The notes: generated by a model from the sequence alone, not told the origin. A stretch of DNA of 64,000 nt from BM003 sp963783695 (GCA_963783695.1 CAWAOM010000001.1:992001-1056000); one strand, 5' to 3'; positions 8,450 to 18,332 are shown, numbered from the stretch's first letter. Numbers and translations are program-made.

Positions 8450-9718
8450 TTGAACGAAGACGTTCCTTTATCCCTGCTTTTCTCCCTGCTTGTTTTCCTG
8501 CTGCTACTGTCGGCGTTTTTCTCGAGCAGCGAAACCGCGCTGATGACGCTGAACCGCTACCGGCTGCGTCACCAGGCGCGTGCCGGTAATCGTTCCGCAA
8601 AACTGATTGAATCACTGCTCGCCCGCCCTGATCGGTTGATCGGTCTGATTCTGCTTGGCAACAATCTAGTCAATATATTCGCCGCATCGCTGACGACGAT
8701 AATTGCGATTCGCATTGGTGGTGATTCGGCAATCGCGGCAGGCGCGTTGATCCTGACGGTCGTCATCCTGATATTTGCCGAAGTCACGCCGAAAACGCTG
8801 GCCGCACTGCAACCGGAACGGGTGGCCAAGCCGGCCGCCTACGTCTACTACCCGCTGCTGAAACTGGCTTATCCCGTAGTATGGCTACTCAACGCGATAA
8901 GCAACGGCATCTTGAGGCTGCTTGGCGTGTCGCCTAACAAGCTGACTGGAGATGCGCTGAGCCAGGAGGAACTGAGAACCGTCGTCATGGAGGCGAGCTC
9001 TCTGATTCCACGCCGCCACAAACGCATGCTGTTATCGATCCTCGACCTCGAGAACGTTGCGGTCGACGATATCATGGTGCCGCGCAACGACATAGTCGGC
9101 GTGGATCTCGACGACAGCATCGATGAAATTCTCAACCAGCTGCAGAACTCCCCGCACACCCGTCTGCCGCTCTATCGTGACAATCTCGACAACATCGTTG
9201 GCATTATTCACGCCCGCAAGCTGATCCGAATTCTTTCGTCCGACCGTTTCGATCGCGACAGCCTCTGCGATCTCGCGCGCGAACCTTATTTCGTCCCGGA
9301 AGGAACGCCCCTGCACATGCAGCTGCTCAATTTTCAGGCCGCCAAGCGCAGATATGCGCTTGTGGTGGATGAGTACGGTGATATCCAGGGACTGGTAACA
9401 CTGGAGGATATTCTGGAGGAGATTGTTGGTGAGTTTACCGCGACGCCGATTACCCTCTATCAGGACGCAGATCGCCAGCCTGACGGCAGTTATGTCGTCA
9501 ACGGAACTGCCAATATTCGTGACCTGAACCGGTCGCTGCACTGGAGTCTCCCTACCGACGGCGCCAAGACCGTGAACGGGCTGATCCTCGAGGAGCTCGA
9601 AACCATCCCGAGTCCGGGCACCACACTGAACATCGACGGGTTTTCGCTGGAGATCATGCAGACGGCGGACAAGGCGGTTAAAACGGTCAGAGTTCGCAGC
9701 ACCGATTCCGATTCCTGA
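8450..9718 (+). CDS. CorB/YfjD-type membrane protein with DUF21 and CBS domains
   Basis: A 422-residue protein of the HlyC/CorC family. Order of domains: DUF21 transmembrane domain (residues ~1-180, SAFFSSSETALMTLNRYRLRH is the hallmark), paired CBS domains (~200-325, with VDDIMVPRNDIVGVD and YALVVDEYGDIQGLVTLEDI), and a C-terminal CorC/HlyC domain (~340-420). These proteins, e.g. CorB, CorC and the CNNM relatives, are linked to Mg2+/Co2+ transport and tolerance. It starts with TTG in an AT-rich stretch. It follows the CcsA-like gene by 81 bp, an arrangement seen in many gammaproteobacteria next to ffh. Confidence 0.88.
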   Translation: MNEDVPLSLLFSLLVFLLLLSAFFSSSETALMTLNRYRLRHQARAGNRSAKLIESLLARPDRLIGLILLGNNLVNIFAASLTTIIAIRIGGDSAIAAGALILTVVILIFAEVTPKTLAALQPERVAKPAAYVYYPLLKLAYPVVWLLNAISNGILRLLGVSPNKLTGDALSQEELRTVVMEASSLIPRRHKRMLLSILDLENVAVDDIMVPRNDIVGVDLDDSIDEILNQLQNSPHTRLPLYRDNLDNIVGIIHARKLIRILSSDRFDRDSLCDLAREPYFVPEGTPLHMQLLNFQAAKRRYALVVDEYGDIQGLVTLEDILEEIVGEFTATPITLYQDADRQPDGSYVVNGTANIRDLNRSLHWSLPTDGAKTVNGLILEELETIPSPGTTLNIDGFSLEIMQTADKAVKTVRVRSTDSDS

Positions 9719-9731
9719 CCCGGACCGTGCT

Positions 9732-11081
9732 TCAGAACAGCGCGTCCAGGCCTTGCCTGAGCCGACTGACGGCGACAACTTCCATATTTTCCGGCGCCAC
9801 CCTGGGGCGGTTCGCAGCGGGAACGATAGCGCGCACAAAACCGTGTTTTGCCGCCTCGATCACCCGTTCTTCACCAAACGGAACCGGGCGGACCTCACCG
9901 GCAAGCCCGAGCTCACCGAGAATCACGGTACGGTCCTGCAACGGGTGGTCGCGATAACTGGACACAATGGCTGCCACCAGCGCAAGGTCGGCCGCCGTTT
10001 CAGCGATGCGTATCCCGCCAACGACATTGACAAAGACATCGCGATCGTAACTGGCAATGCCGCCATGACGATGGAGCACCGCCAGCAACAGCGACAACCG
10101 ACTCTGATCCATCCCCGCCGCGACCCTGCGCGGGTTGCCGGCGCGGCTCTCGTCCACCAGCGCCTGCAGTTCGAGCAATAATGGCCGACTGCCTTCACGC
10201 GTTACCGTGGTGACGCTGCCCGCCACCGGCGCATCATGCGGGGAGAGAAAAATGGCCGACGGATTGCGGACCTCCTTCAGGCCCTCACCGCTCATCGCGA
10301 ACACCCCCATTTCGTTGGCGGCACCGAAGCGATTCTTTATCGCCCGCACGATCCGGAACCGGCTGCCCGCCTCGCTTTCGAAATACAACACCGTATCGAC
10401 CATGTGCTCGAGCACGCGCGGGCCGGCGATCGTACCGTCCTTGGTGACATGGCCCACGAGGAAAACGATGCAGCCCGACTGTTTGGCATACCGCACCAGG
10501 CGCGCCGTGGCCTCGCGCAACTGGCTGACGGAGCCTGGCGCAGAACTCAGGTCCTCCGAAAACATGGTCTGGATCGAATCGACGACCATAATCGCGGGAC
10601 GGGCGGCGGCCGTCTCACCGATGACCCGCTCGATCTGAGTCTCGGCCAGCAATTCGATCGCGTCGCTTTCAAGCCCCAGTCGCCGTGCTCGCAGGGCCAC
10701 CTGGCGCAGCGACTCCTCACCGGTGACATACAGCACAGACATTGCGCCAGACAGACGCGCAGCCGCCTGCAGCAGCAATGTCGACTTACCAATCCCAGGA
10801 TCCCCCCCGAGCAGGATTACCGATCCTGCTACCAGCCCGCCACCGAGAACCCGGTCCAGTTCACCGATTTGCGTGCCAAGGCGCTGTTGCTGCGCCTCAT
10901 CAACGTCGCCGAGGCGCTGTCGGCGCGACTCCCCGGCGTAGCCACCGCGACGGCGCGGTGCAGTGCCGGCGCGGGCTTCCTCGAACGTATTCCACGCATC
11001 GCAGTCCGGGCACTGACCCTGCCACTTAAGACTCTCGGCGCCGCACGCCGCACAAACAAACAGGGTTTTCGCCCGCGCCAT
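9732..11081 (-). CDS. radA: DNA repair protein RadA
   Basis: A 449-residue protein with the RadA architecture: N-terminal C4 zinc finger (FVCAACGAESLKWQGQCPDC, residues 9-28), a RecA-like ATPase with P-loop LLGGDPGIGKSTLLLQ, the diagnostic KNRFG motif (IKNRFGAANEMGVF), and a C-terminal Lon-protease-like domain. RadA is a hexameric helicase that drives branch migration during recombination. It converges with the CorB-like gene (13 bp apart) and is divergent from the kinase gene at 11212. Confidence 0.97.
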   Translation of the reverse strand: MARAKTLFVCAACGAESLKWQGQCPDCDAWNTFEEARAGTAPRRRGGYAGESRRQRLGDVDEAQQQRLGTQIGELDRVLGGGLVAGSVILLGGDPGIGKSTLLLQAAARLSGAMSVLYVTGEESLRQVALRARRLGLESDAIELLAETQIERVIGETAAARPAIMVVDSIQTMFSEDLSSAPGSVSQLREATARLVRYAKQSGCIVFLVGHVTKDGTIAGPRVLEHMVDTVLYFESEAGSRFRIVRAIKNRFGAANEMGVFAMSGEGLKEVRNPSAIFLSPHDAPVAGSVTTVTREGSRPLLLELQALVDESRAGNPRRVAAGMDQSRLSLLLAVLHRHGGIASYDRDVFVNVVGGIRIAETAADLALVAAIVSSYRDHPLQDRTVILGELGLAGEVRPVPFGEERVIEAAKHGFVRAIVPAANRPRVAPENMEVVAVSRLRQGLDALF

Positions 11082-11211
11082 CGAAATCGTTCCCGCGTAA
11101 GGACGCTCGATGATAGCACCAGACCCGGTGTCCCGGCGGACTGAAAAAATTACCCTAATGTGCCGGAATCGCTAGTTTTTTCCGACGATACTCGCGTACA
11201 CTCCGCGCAGC

Positions 11212-13662
11212 ATGAAGTCCCGTGGTTTGTTCTCTCGAATTCTCGAGCCGATTCGCAACTCGAGCGTCGCCAGCGCTCTGGTCTACAGCGTGGCTTTTCT
11301 GGTACTCGCGACCGGGCCGCTGAACAGCGCGCTGGTTGCCGTCGAAGGCACACTCTACGATTACAGCCTGGGGCTGACGCCCGATCTTCCCGACCCGCGG
11401 GTCACCGTAGTGGGTATTGATGAGCGCTCGCTCGATGAGCAAGGTGCATGGCCGTGGCCGCGCTCGGTCCTGGCGACGCTGCTCGACAAAATCACCGCTG
11501 GCGGGGCGTCGGCGATTGTGTTGCTGATTGATCTCACGAGAGCCGAGGCCGGCGCTGCCTCCGCGGCCGGGACAGGCAACTCTGGCGACAACGCAGGGGC
11601 AGTGTTACGGGCCTCTATGGAACGCGCCGGCCAGGTCTATCTCGCGGTCATTGCCAACACCGGAGGTACGACTGCACGCGACGGTGCGGTATTTGGCATC
11701 CACTTCAGATCGACCGCCGGTGTTCCCGAAATAGCGGATCTGCGCCGACCTCAGCCGCAATTCTCCGCGGTGGCCGGCGGGATCGGGCACTTTCACATGG
11801 TGCCTGATGGCGACGGGGTTCAACGCGGCGTTGATCTCCTGATTCGCAACGAAACGGACATCATTCCTGCGCTGTCTCTTCTGGCCGGCACACCCAATGA
11901 CGACCCCGCCGGCACCAGCCCTTTTCTCGAGGGGCGCACTTTACGATTCGACAAGCTGCTGGTCGACGTCGAGCCCGACAGTCACTGGCTGCCTCGGTTC
12001 TACGCCCCGCGCAGCGGTACCTGGCCATTTCGCGCTGACTCTGCATCCGACGTTCTCCAGGGACGCACGCCGGCGGACAAATTCAACGGCAAAATCGTCC
12101 TGGTCGGAGTCACCAGCCCCACCATAGAGCCACCGCTTGCCACACCGGTAGCGGCGGCGATGCCGGCCGCAACCGTCGTGGCGCACCAAATCTCCAGCAT
12201 TCTACAGCGTGACTGGCTGCGCAGACCCGGGTGGGCGCCCGCGCTCGAAGCGACACTCGGGATACTCGCGATCCTGTACCTGTGCCTGGGTCTGCCACGA
12301 CTCTCCGCCCTCGCCGGCTGGACCATCACGGCGTCGATGATCGGGCTGCTGATTGCGACCGAGGTCACATTTCTGCTTTCGCAATCCGTCTGGCTGCAAC
12401 TGGTCACTGCGGCGATTTTCCTGCTGGGCGGTCATCTCGTACTCACGCTGGAAGGCCTGACCGCGCGGTCGTCAGGAACCTCGGCCGAGCGCAATGAATG
12501 GCACGAGAGCAATCGAATGATGGGACTGGCCTATCGCGAGCAGGGCCAGCTCGACCTCGCGTTCGAGCGGCTGCAGGTGCTGCCGTACGATGACGACCTG
12601 ATGACTACGCTCTACCAGCTCGGCCTCGAGGCGGAACGCCGGCGCAAGAACGAGCTGGCAGTCTCAATTTACCGTCATATGGCGAAGCATGAACCGGACT
12701 ATCGCGACCTGACGAAAAGGATAGACATTAATCAGCGTGCCTACCGCCGCCCGCCGACGGCGAAGCCGCCGCAACCCGTGCAAAAACCGCTACGGGTCAA
12801 CCCGCAAGCGGATGCGGGAACGCCAAAACTCGGGCGTTACACGATTGAACGCGAGATCGGCCGCAGCGCCATGGGGGTCATGTACCTTGGCAAGGACGAG
12901 AAAAACGGGTCGCAAGTGGCGATCAAGGCGTTTCCGCTGTCAGACGAATTCGACGAAGCAGAACTCGGGGGCGTTCGCGAGAGACTATTGCGTGAGGGCG
13001 ATGCCGCGGCACGACTGAGCCATCCCGATATCGTCAAGGTTTACGCAGCCGGAGAAAGCGGCGGCCTTGGTTATATCGTAATGGAGTATGTGGACGCCCC
13101 CCGGATGAGCGAATTCGTGCCCGAAAAATCCCGCCTTCCGGCCGCCCGACTGATGCTGATCGGCGCCCGAGCCGCCGAAGCGCTGCATTATGCCCATGAA
13201 CAGGGGGTCGTTCACCGTGACATCAAGCCGGCCAATCTTCTTTACAACCCGGTCAGCGATGTTTTCAAGATCACCGATTTCGGCGTTGCCCGATCCGCCA
13301 ACATGAAACGAACCCGGACAGGGGTCGTAATGGGCACACCCTCTTTTATGTCTCCGGAGCAGATTGCCGGAGAAACTGTGACAGGACACTCGGACTTGTT
13401 CGCACTCGGTGTTACGCTATATCAATTACTTACGGCTCTCTTGCCGTTCAGGGCGGATACGCTGGTGCAGCAGATGTACAAAATATCCAATGAACCGCAC
13501 CAGCCTATCGGCCAGCTACGACAGGACTTGCCGCCGTGTGTGGCAGAGATTATTGACCGGGCGCTTGAGAAGCGGGCCGAAGACAGATTTATAGATGGAA
13601 CGGTAATGGCGACTGCACTGCAACGCTGTGGCGCCGCGATGAGCCGTTCGGGCACGACATAG
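11212..13662 (+). CDS. CHASE2-domain serine/threonine protein kinase
   Basis: An 816-residue transmembrane kinase. An N-terminal TM helix (about 23-44) is followed by a CHASE2 extracytoplasmic sensor domain (about 45-320, with PDPRVTVVGIDERSL and GKIVLVGVTS), three closely spaced TM helices (about 338-425), a linker with a helical repeat-like segment, and a PknB-type kinase domain (about 543-805). The kinase is intact: glycine loop starting near 549, VAIKAF lysine, HRD at 668-670 (VVHRDIKPANLL), DFG at 689-691 and MSPEQ. The PP2C phosphatase and FHA protein genes follow directly (15 bp and 10 bp), so it is the sensor of a Ser/Thr phosphorylation module. The ligand is unknown. Confidence 0.92.
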   Translation: MKSRGLFSRILEPIRNSSVASALVYSVAFLVLATGPLNSALVAVEGTLYDYSLGLTPDLPDPRVTVVGIDERSLDEQGAWPWPRSVLATLLDKITAGGASAIVLLIDLTRAEAGAASAAGTGNSGDNAGAVLRASMERAGQVYLAVIANTGGTTARDGAVFGIHFRSTAGVPEIADLRRPQPQFSAVAGGIGHFHMVPDGDGVQRGVDLLIRNETDIIPALSLLAGTPNDDPAGTSPFLEGRTLRFDKLLVDVEPDSHWLPRFYAPRSGTWPFRADSASDVLQGRTPADKFNGKIVLVGVTSPTIEPPLATPVAAAMPAATVVAHQISSILQRDWLRRPGWAPALEATLGILAILYLCLGLPRLSALAGWTITASMIGLLIATEVTFLLSQSVWLQLVTAAIFLLGGHLVLTLEGLTARSSGTSAERNEWHESNRMMGLAYREQGQLDLAFERLQVLPYDDDLMTTLYQLGLEAERRRKNELAVSIYRHMAKHEPDYRDLTKRIDINQRAYRRPPTAKPPQPVQKPLRVNPQADAGTPKLGRYTIEREIGRSAMGVMYLGKDEKNGSQVAIKAFPLSDEFDEAELGGVRERLLREGDAAARLSHPDIVKVYAAGESGGLGYIVMEYVDAPRMSEFVPEKSRLPAARLMLIGARAAEALHYAHEQGVVHRDIKPANLLYNPVSDVFKITDFGVARSANMKRTRTGVVMGTPSFMSPEQIAGETVTGHSDLFALGVTLYQLLTALLPFRADTLVQQMYKISNEPHQPIGQLRQDLPPCVAEIIDRALEKRAEDRFIDGTVMATALQRCGAAMSRSGTT

Positions 13663-13677
13663 GGAAAAATCGCCTAC

Positions 13678-14514
13678 ATGAGTTTGAGCGCGAAGATAAA
13701 GGCAGCGGCGGCCACAGATACTGGCATGATCCGCGAGCACAACGAGGATGCGATCGGCAGCGATCCCGACCTCGGCCTTCTCGTTCTTGCGGACGGTATG
13801 GGAGGCTACAATGCCGGAGAGGTCGCTTCGGGGATTGCGGTCAAGACCGTGTTGAGCCAGGTAACCGCAGCAATCGAGACCATACCCGACCGCAATGAGA
13901 TCGAACCGGAGTCAGGTCTGCGTCGCGACTCCATCATTCTTCGCGACGCGATCTACCGGGCCAACCGAATCATTCATAACACCGCCCAAACCCAGACCGA
14001 ATGCGAAGGCATGGGCACGACCGTGGTCGCCTGCCTGTTCTATGACAACAAAATCTCGTTTGCCCATGTCGGCGACTCGAGAATGTACCGCATGCGCGAT
14101 GGAAAACTCGAGCAGATCACGATGGACCACTCGCTGCTGCAGGAACTGGTGGACCGCGGGTTTTACTCGAAAGAAGAGGCACAGCGGTCGACAAACAAGA
14201 ATTATGTAACACGAGCGCTCGGCGTCGAACCCGGTGTCGAAGTCGAAGTCAACGAGGCCGAGGTACTTCCGGGCGATTTTTATCTTCTCTGTTCCGATGG
14301 CTTGTCGGATATGGTGGAAGACGACGATATTCAGTTAACTATCAGCACTTTTCATGCTAATCTTGATGTAGTTGGTCAACAATTAATCAGACTTTCCAAC
14401 GATCAGGGCGGACGCGACAACATCTCGTTGATGCTAGCCTATATTGCGCATCCGTTTCCGGCTCGCAAGGGATTATTGGGGAACGTTCTGAATTGGTTTA
14501 ATTCTTCAAAATAG
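13678..14514 (+). CDS. PP2C-family serine/threonine phosphatase
   Basis: A 278-residue Mg2+/Mn2+-dependent phosphatase. PP2C motifs are intact: TGMIREHNEDA (residues 15-25), LADGMGGYNAGE (about 38-49), GTTVVACLF, FAHVGDSRMYRMR, LCSDGLSDMV and DNISLML. Asp residues of the DGMGG and DGLSD motifs are the metal ligands in this family. No signal peptide or membrane segment, so it is cytoplasmic. It follows the kinase by 15 bp and precedes the FHA gene by 10 bp, so it most likely reverses the phosphorylation made by that kinase. Confidence 0.94.
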   Translation: MSLSAKIKAAAATDTGMIREHNEDAIGSDPDLGLLVLADGMGGYNAGEVASGIAVKTVLSQVTAAIETIPDRNEIEPESGLRRDSIILRDAIYRANRIIHNTAQTQTECEGMGTTVVACLFYDNKISFAHVGDSRMYRMRDGKLEQITMDHSLLQELVDRGFYSKEEAQRSTNKNYVTRALGVEPGVEVEVNEAEVLPGDFYLLCSDGLSDMVEDDDIQLTISTFHANLDVVGQQLIRLSNDQGGRDNISLMLAYIAHPFPARKGLLGNVLNWFNSSK

Positions 14515-14524
14515 AGGGCGGGTA

Positions 14525-15268
14525 ATGGCACGTTTGATGCTTAGCCTCGACGGACAGGTTCTGGCGGAATACAACATGACCAAGGAGCGGTACACGGTTG
14601 GCCGCCTGCCGGATAACGATGTCCGCATCGACAATGCAGCTGTGAGCGGCCACCACGCGCTCATCATTAATATTCTGAACGACTCGTTTCTTGAAGACCT
14701 GAACAGCACCAATGGCACCTATGTCAATGGCAAGCTGATCAAGAAACACGCGCTTCAGCATGGCGACGTAATCACGATTGGGCACCACCAGTTGCGTTTT
14801 GTCGACCAGGAAGAGGCGGACGCGGATCCGGACGAATTCGAAAAAACGATGGTGATTCATCCGAGTTCCGCCAGTGCCGAGAAAATGAATCAGGCGGCAC
14901 AGGCAGTGCAGCAAGCCGCCTCCTCTGGCTCGGGCGCCGTGGAAACGGAAACAGCGACCGCGGCGGCCGCGGCCGCGGCCGCATCGGCGTCATCGCCCAA
15001 GATGGCCAAATTGCAAGTATTGTCGGGAGCATTCGCCGGCAAGGAACTCGAATTGACCAAGGCGCTGACGACACTCGGCCGGCCGGGAGTACAGGTTGCA
15101 GGGGTGACGCGACGGGCGGAGGGCTATTACATCGTCCACGTCGACAGCCTCGAGGACGGCAACTATCCGGTGGTCAACGGCAAACGCATTGGCCCGCGGG
15201 CGCAGAAACTCGATGACAATGACGTCATTGAGCTTGCCGGGGTCAAGATGGGGTTTTTCCTCAAGTAA
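14525..15268 (+). CDS. FHA-domain protein with a second FHA-like domain
   Basis: A 247-residue cytoplasmic protein. The N-terminal FHA domain (about 5-98) has the phosphothreonine-binding signature: YTVGRLPDNDVRID, SGHHA, LEDLNSTNGTYVNG. An Ala-rich linker (about 140-157) follows, encoded by a GC-rich run of repeated gcggcc units. A second, degenerate FHA-like fold (about 160-247) has LGRPG and VNGKRI but lacks the usual S-x-x-H. It is the phospho-reader of the kinase/phosphatase/FHA set. The 3' end overlaps the convergent alr gene by eight bases. Confidence 0.88.
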   Translation: MARLMLSLDGQVLAEYNMTKERYTVGRLPDNDVRIDNAAVSGHHALIINILNDSFLEDLNSTNGTYVNGKLIKKHALQHGDVITIGHHQLRFVDQEEADADPDEFEKTMVIHPSSASAEKMNQAAQAVQQAASSGSGAVETETATAAAAAAAASASSPKMAKLQVLSGAFAGKELELTKALTTLGRPGVQVAGVTRRAEGYYIVHVDSLEDGNYPVVNGKRIGPRAQKLDDNDVIELAGVKMGFFLK

Positions 15269-16340
15269 CGTAACGCACGTCAACGCGTTGCGTGACCCCG
15301 CAAAGCAACTCGTAGGGAATCGTGCCGGCGAGCTTGGCAACCTGCTCGACCGGTAATTCCCGGCCCCACAGTGTCACCTCGTCGCCAATCGCCGCGGCGG
15401 GATGGCCGTCGAGACCGATCGTGATCATGTCCATTGATACCCGCCCGAGCAGAGGCGCACTGCGCCCGTGCAGTGAAACGGGCGCGTCATTGTCCAGATG
15501 ACGCGGATAACCGTCGCCATAACCGATTCCCGCCACCGCGATCCTGGTCGGCACCGCGGCACACCAATTACCGCCATAGCCGACCGTCTGTCCCGGATCG
15601 ACCTCGCGCAAGGCGATAATACGCGCCGTCAGGCGCATTGCTGGCCGCAACCCGAGATCGGCGCCTGTGCCGGTGGCGAAAGGGGTGACGCCGTACAGCG
15701 CAATTCCCGGCCGGACCCAATCGAAATGACTGCCCGTCCAGCCAAAGACGCCGCCGGAGTTGGCGAGCGTTCTCTCACAACCAAGCGCGTCGGTTAACGC
15801 GGCAAACTGACGCATCTGGGCAATCGTTTTTTCATCATCGCGATCGTCGGCGTTTGCCAGATGCGACATCAGTCGCGGCTCTCCCCGTACACTTGCGCAA
15901 CTACGCAGTCGGCGCAGGAACTGATCAAGGTCGGCAACCGCGATCCCCAGACGGTTCATGCCTGTATCGATTTTTAGCCAAACAGAAAAGGCATCATCGA
16001 TTTCGAAGCTATCGAGTAACCGCACCTGCTCATCATTGTGAACGACAAGGTCCAGCCCCAGTTGCGCTGCCTGCTCCAGCTCGGCACGGAGATTTACACC
16101 TTCGAGCAACACCACGCGCGAAACAATGCCGGCCTTGCGCAACTGCCGCGCCTCCGCGAGACGTGCTACCGCCAGGGCATCCGCCGAAGCGAGCGCTCGC
16201 GCCACCGGTACGATCCCGTGGCCATAAGCATTGGCCTTGATTACGGCCATAACGCGGCTGCCTGGAGCGACACCGCGAACGATCTGGAGATTGTGTTTCA
16301 GCGCCGAAGTATCGACCGTGGCACTGCAAAACGATGTCAC
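15261..16340 (-). CDS. alr: Alanine racemase
   Basis: A 359-residue fold-type III PLP enzyme that makes D-alanine for peptidoglycan. The PLP lysine is in VMAVIKANAYGHG (K34). Other family motifs are LKIDTGMNRLGI, RPGIALYGVTPF and the C-terminal RVSMDMITI with the catalytic-tyrosine region GYGDGYPRHL. The ATG overlaps the stop of dnaB by four bases (ATGA), so it is translationally coupled to dnaB, an arrangement conserved in gammaproteobacteria. Confidence 0.96.
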   Translation of the reverse strand: MTSFCSATVDTSALKHNLQIVRGVAPGSRVMAVIKANAYGHGIVPVARALASADALAVARLAEARQLRKAGIVSRVVLLEGVNLRAELEQAAQLGLDLVVHNDEQVRLLDSFEIDDAFSVWLKIDTGMNRLGIAVADLDQFLRRLRSCASVRGEPRLMSHLANADDRDDEKTIAQMRQFAALTDALGCERTLANSGGVFGWTGSHFDWVRPGIALYGVTPFATGTGADLGLRPAMRLTARIIALREVDPGQTVGYGGNWCAAVPTRIAVAGIGYGDGYPRHLDNDAPVSLHGRSAPLLGRVSMDMITIGLDGHPAAAIGDEVTLWGRELPVEQVAKLAGTIPYELLCGVTQRVDVRYVT

Positions 16341-17731
16341 GAAAACCCCTCATCACCGTACGCTTCGGCGATCAGGTTCTCGAATTTCGTGTACTCACCG
16401 AGAAATGTCAGGTGTATATCGCCAACGGGACCATTACGCTGTTTGGCGATGATCACATCCGCAATACCCTTGCGCGGGGTATCCGGATCGTAGACCTCCT
16501 CGCGGTAAATAAACGCAATGACATCGGCATCCTGCTCGATGGCACCGGACTCACGCAGGTCTGACATGACAGGCCGCTTGTCTTGACGCTGTTCAACGCT
16601 GCGGTTGAGCTGCGACAACGCAATAATCGGAACGTTGAGTTCCTTGGCCAGCGCTTTCAGCGAACGTGAGATTTCGGAGATTTCGGTCGCGCGATTTTCC
16701 TTCGTCCCGGTCACCTGCATGAGCTGCAGGTAATCGATAACGATCAATCCGAGACCGTGTTCGCGTGCCAGTCGGCGCGCTCGCGCTCGCACCTCCGTTG
16801 GCGTCAGCGCGGGCGTGTCATCAATATAGATGGGCGCTTGTGTCATCATCGCCACCGCCATATTGATGCGGTTCCAGTCCTCATCGGTGAAGCGGCCGCG
16901 GCGGAGGTTTGACTGGTTGACCCGACCGATCGATCCGATCATCCGGAAGCTAAGCTGCTCGGCCGACATCTCCATGCTGAATATCGCGACAGGAATCTTG
17001 CTCCCAATCGCGGCGTTCTCCGCAATGTTGACCGCGAGTGTGGTCTTTCCCATCGACGGCCGCCCGGCAATGATGATCAGATCGCTGCGTTGCAGCCCGG
17101 CGGTCAATTCGTCGAACTGGGCGAAACCCGATGACACACCGGTGATGTCTTCGTCGGAATGACTGAGAACATCCAGACGATCCACGGTCGCCGGCAAAAT
17201 CTGGCGCAACGACTGAAAGCCGGAACCATGGCGCTTGCCACGCTCGGCGATTTCAAATACCCGCCGTTCGGCCTCGTCCACCAGCGCACTGGCGGAACGG
17301 CCCTCGGGAGAAAACGCGCTCCCGGCAATTTCACCCGCGGCATCAATCAGCGAACGCAACAGCGAACGCTCGCGGACGATATCCGCATAGGCCCGAATAT
17401 TCGCCGCGCTCGGCGTCTCGTTGGCAAGTGTTCCGAGATACGCGAGACCGCCGCACTTCTGCAGCTTGTCGCGGCGCTCGAGATGTTCCGACAACGTCAC
17501 GGCGTCGAATGGCTGATGCTCATCCGCCAATGCCGCAATTGCCGCAAATATCAATTGGTGGTCGGCGCGGTAAAAATCCGTCTCGCTTACACGGTCGGCG
17601 ATCTTGTCCCACGCCGAATTATCGAGCATCAACCCACCCAGCACGGCCTGCTCCGCCTCGGTCGAATGCGGAGGAACACGGATCGATCTCGTATCCGCTT
17701 CCCGGTCCCGTGTCTCGGCTAGTTCTGCCAT
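16337..17731 (-). CDS. dnaB: Replicative DNA helicase DnaB
   Basis: A 464-residue hexameric helicase. The N-terminal DnaB domain (PPHSTEAEQAVLGGLMLD, about residues 21-38) precedes the RecA-like domain with Walker A AGRPSMGKTTLAVNIA (about 217-232), FSMEMSAEQLSFRM, and Walker B LIVIDYLQLM. No intein interrupts the P-loop. It unwinds DNA ahead of Pol III at the fork. The gene is followed with a four-base overlap by alr and preceded by rplI with a 116-bp gap. Confidence 0.97.
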   Translation of the reverse strand: MAELAETRDREADTRSIRVPPHSTEAEQAVLGGLMLDNSAWDKIADRVSETDFYRADHQLIFAAIAALADEHQPFDAVTLSEHLERRDKLQKCGGLAYLGTLANETPSAANIRAYADIVRERSLLRSLIDAAGEIAGSAFSPEGRSASALVDEAERRVFEIAERGKRHGSGFQSLRQILPATVDRLDVLSHSDEDITGVSSGFAQFDELTAGLQRSDLIIIAGRPSMGKTTLAVNIAENAAIGSKIPVAIFSMEMSAEQLSFRMIGSIGRVNQSNLRRGRFTDEDWNRINMAVAMMTQAPIYIDDTPALTPTEVRARARRLAREHGLGLIVIDYLQLMQVTGTKENRATEISEISRSLKALAKELNVPIIALSQLNRSVEQRQDKRPVMSDLRESGAIEQDADVIAFIYREEVYDPDTPRKGIADVIIAKQRNGPVGDIHLTFLGEYTKFENLIAEAYGDEGFS

Positions 17732-17847
17732 CGGCCGTGTATCGTTAACCTCTCACCCGAGCACCGGGTATAACCGCCTACACCAGTAAAACGCAAGTTC
17801 CGCCGTGCGAGCCTCGCCCAAAGGTCGGGCATTGGGCTGGGAGTGGC

Positions 17848-18297
17848 CTATTCTTCCGCGACGACGTTGATCGGCACAATCACAGACACGTCAGAGTGCA
17901 GGTGAATCTCGACTTCGTGCTCTCCGGCAATCCGGATCGGGCCATCCGCCATACGGACTTCCCGCTTTTCGACCGGAACTCCCGCCTTTTCGCAGGCTTC
18001 GGCGATGTCAGCCGTGCCAATCGAGCCGAACAACTTGCCCTCGGCACCGGCCTTTGCCGGCATCGTCAGCTTAAAGCCGTCGAATTGTTTTGCCCGCCCC
18101 GTCGCCGCATCAAGTTCGGCGGCAGCCTTGCTCTCGAGTTCGGCCCGGCGCGCTTCCATCTTTGCCACGTTCTCGGCCGTAGCCAGCGCGGCCTTGCCTT
18201 GCGGCAACAGGAAGTTCCGGCCATAGCCTGAGCGGACCTTAACCTGATCCCCGATATCACCCAAATTTTCAATCTTTTCCAACAAAATCACGTTCAT
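17848..18297 (-). CDS. rplI: 50S ribosomal protein L9
   Basis: A 149-residue protein starting MNVILLEKIENLGDIGDQV, with the GYGRNFLLPQGKA signature of L9 and a C-terminal domain ending in V-x-VIVPINVV. L9 binds 23S rRNA near the L1 stalk and helps keep the reading frame. It is in the rpsF-rpsR-DUF2232-rplI-dnaB-alr set, the same order as in Pseudomonas. Confidence 0.97.
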   Translation of the reverse strand: MNVILLEKIENLGDIGDQVKVRSGYGRNFLLPQGKAALATAENVAKMEARRAELESKAAAELDAATGRAKQFDGFKLTMPAKAGAEGKLFGSIGTADIAEACEKAGVPVEKREVRMADGPIRIAGEHEVEIHLHSDVSVIVPINVVAEE

Positions 18298-18332
18298 TTT
18301 CTAGTCTCCTGCGCGGCAGACCCGAGCACGGG

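Noticed and set aside
11212..15268. Type VI secretion regulatory locus.
   Set aside because: Kinase, phosphatase and FHA genes are present, but no tss genes (TssB/C, VgrG, IcmF) are in the window.
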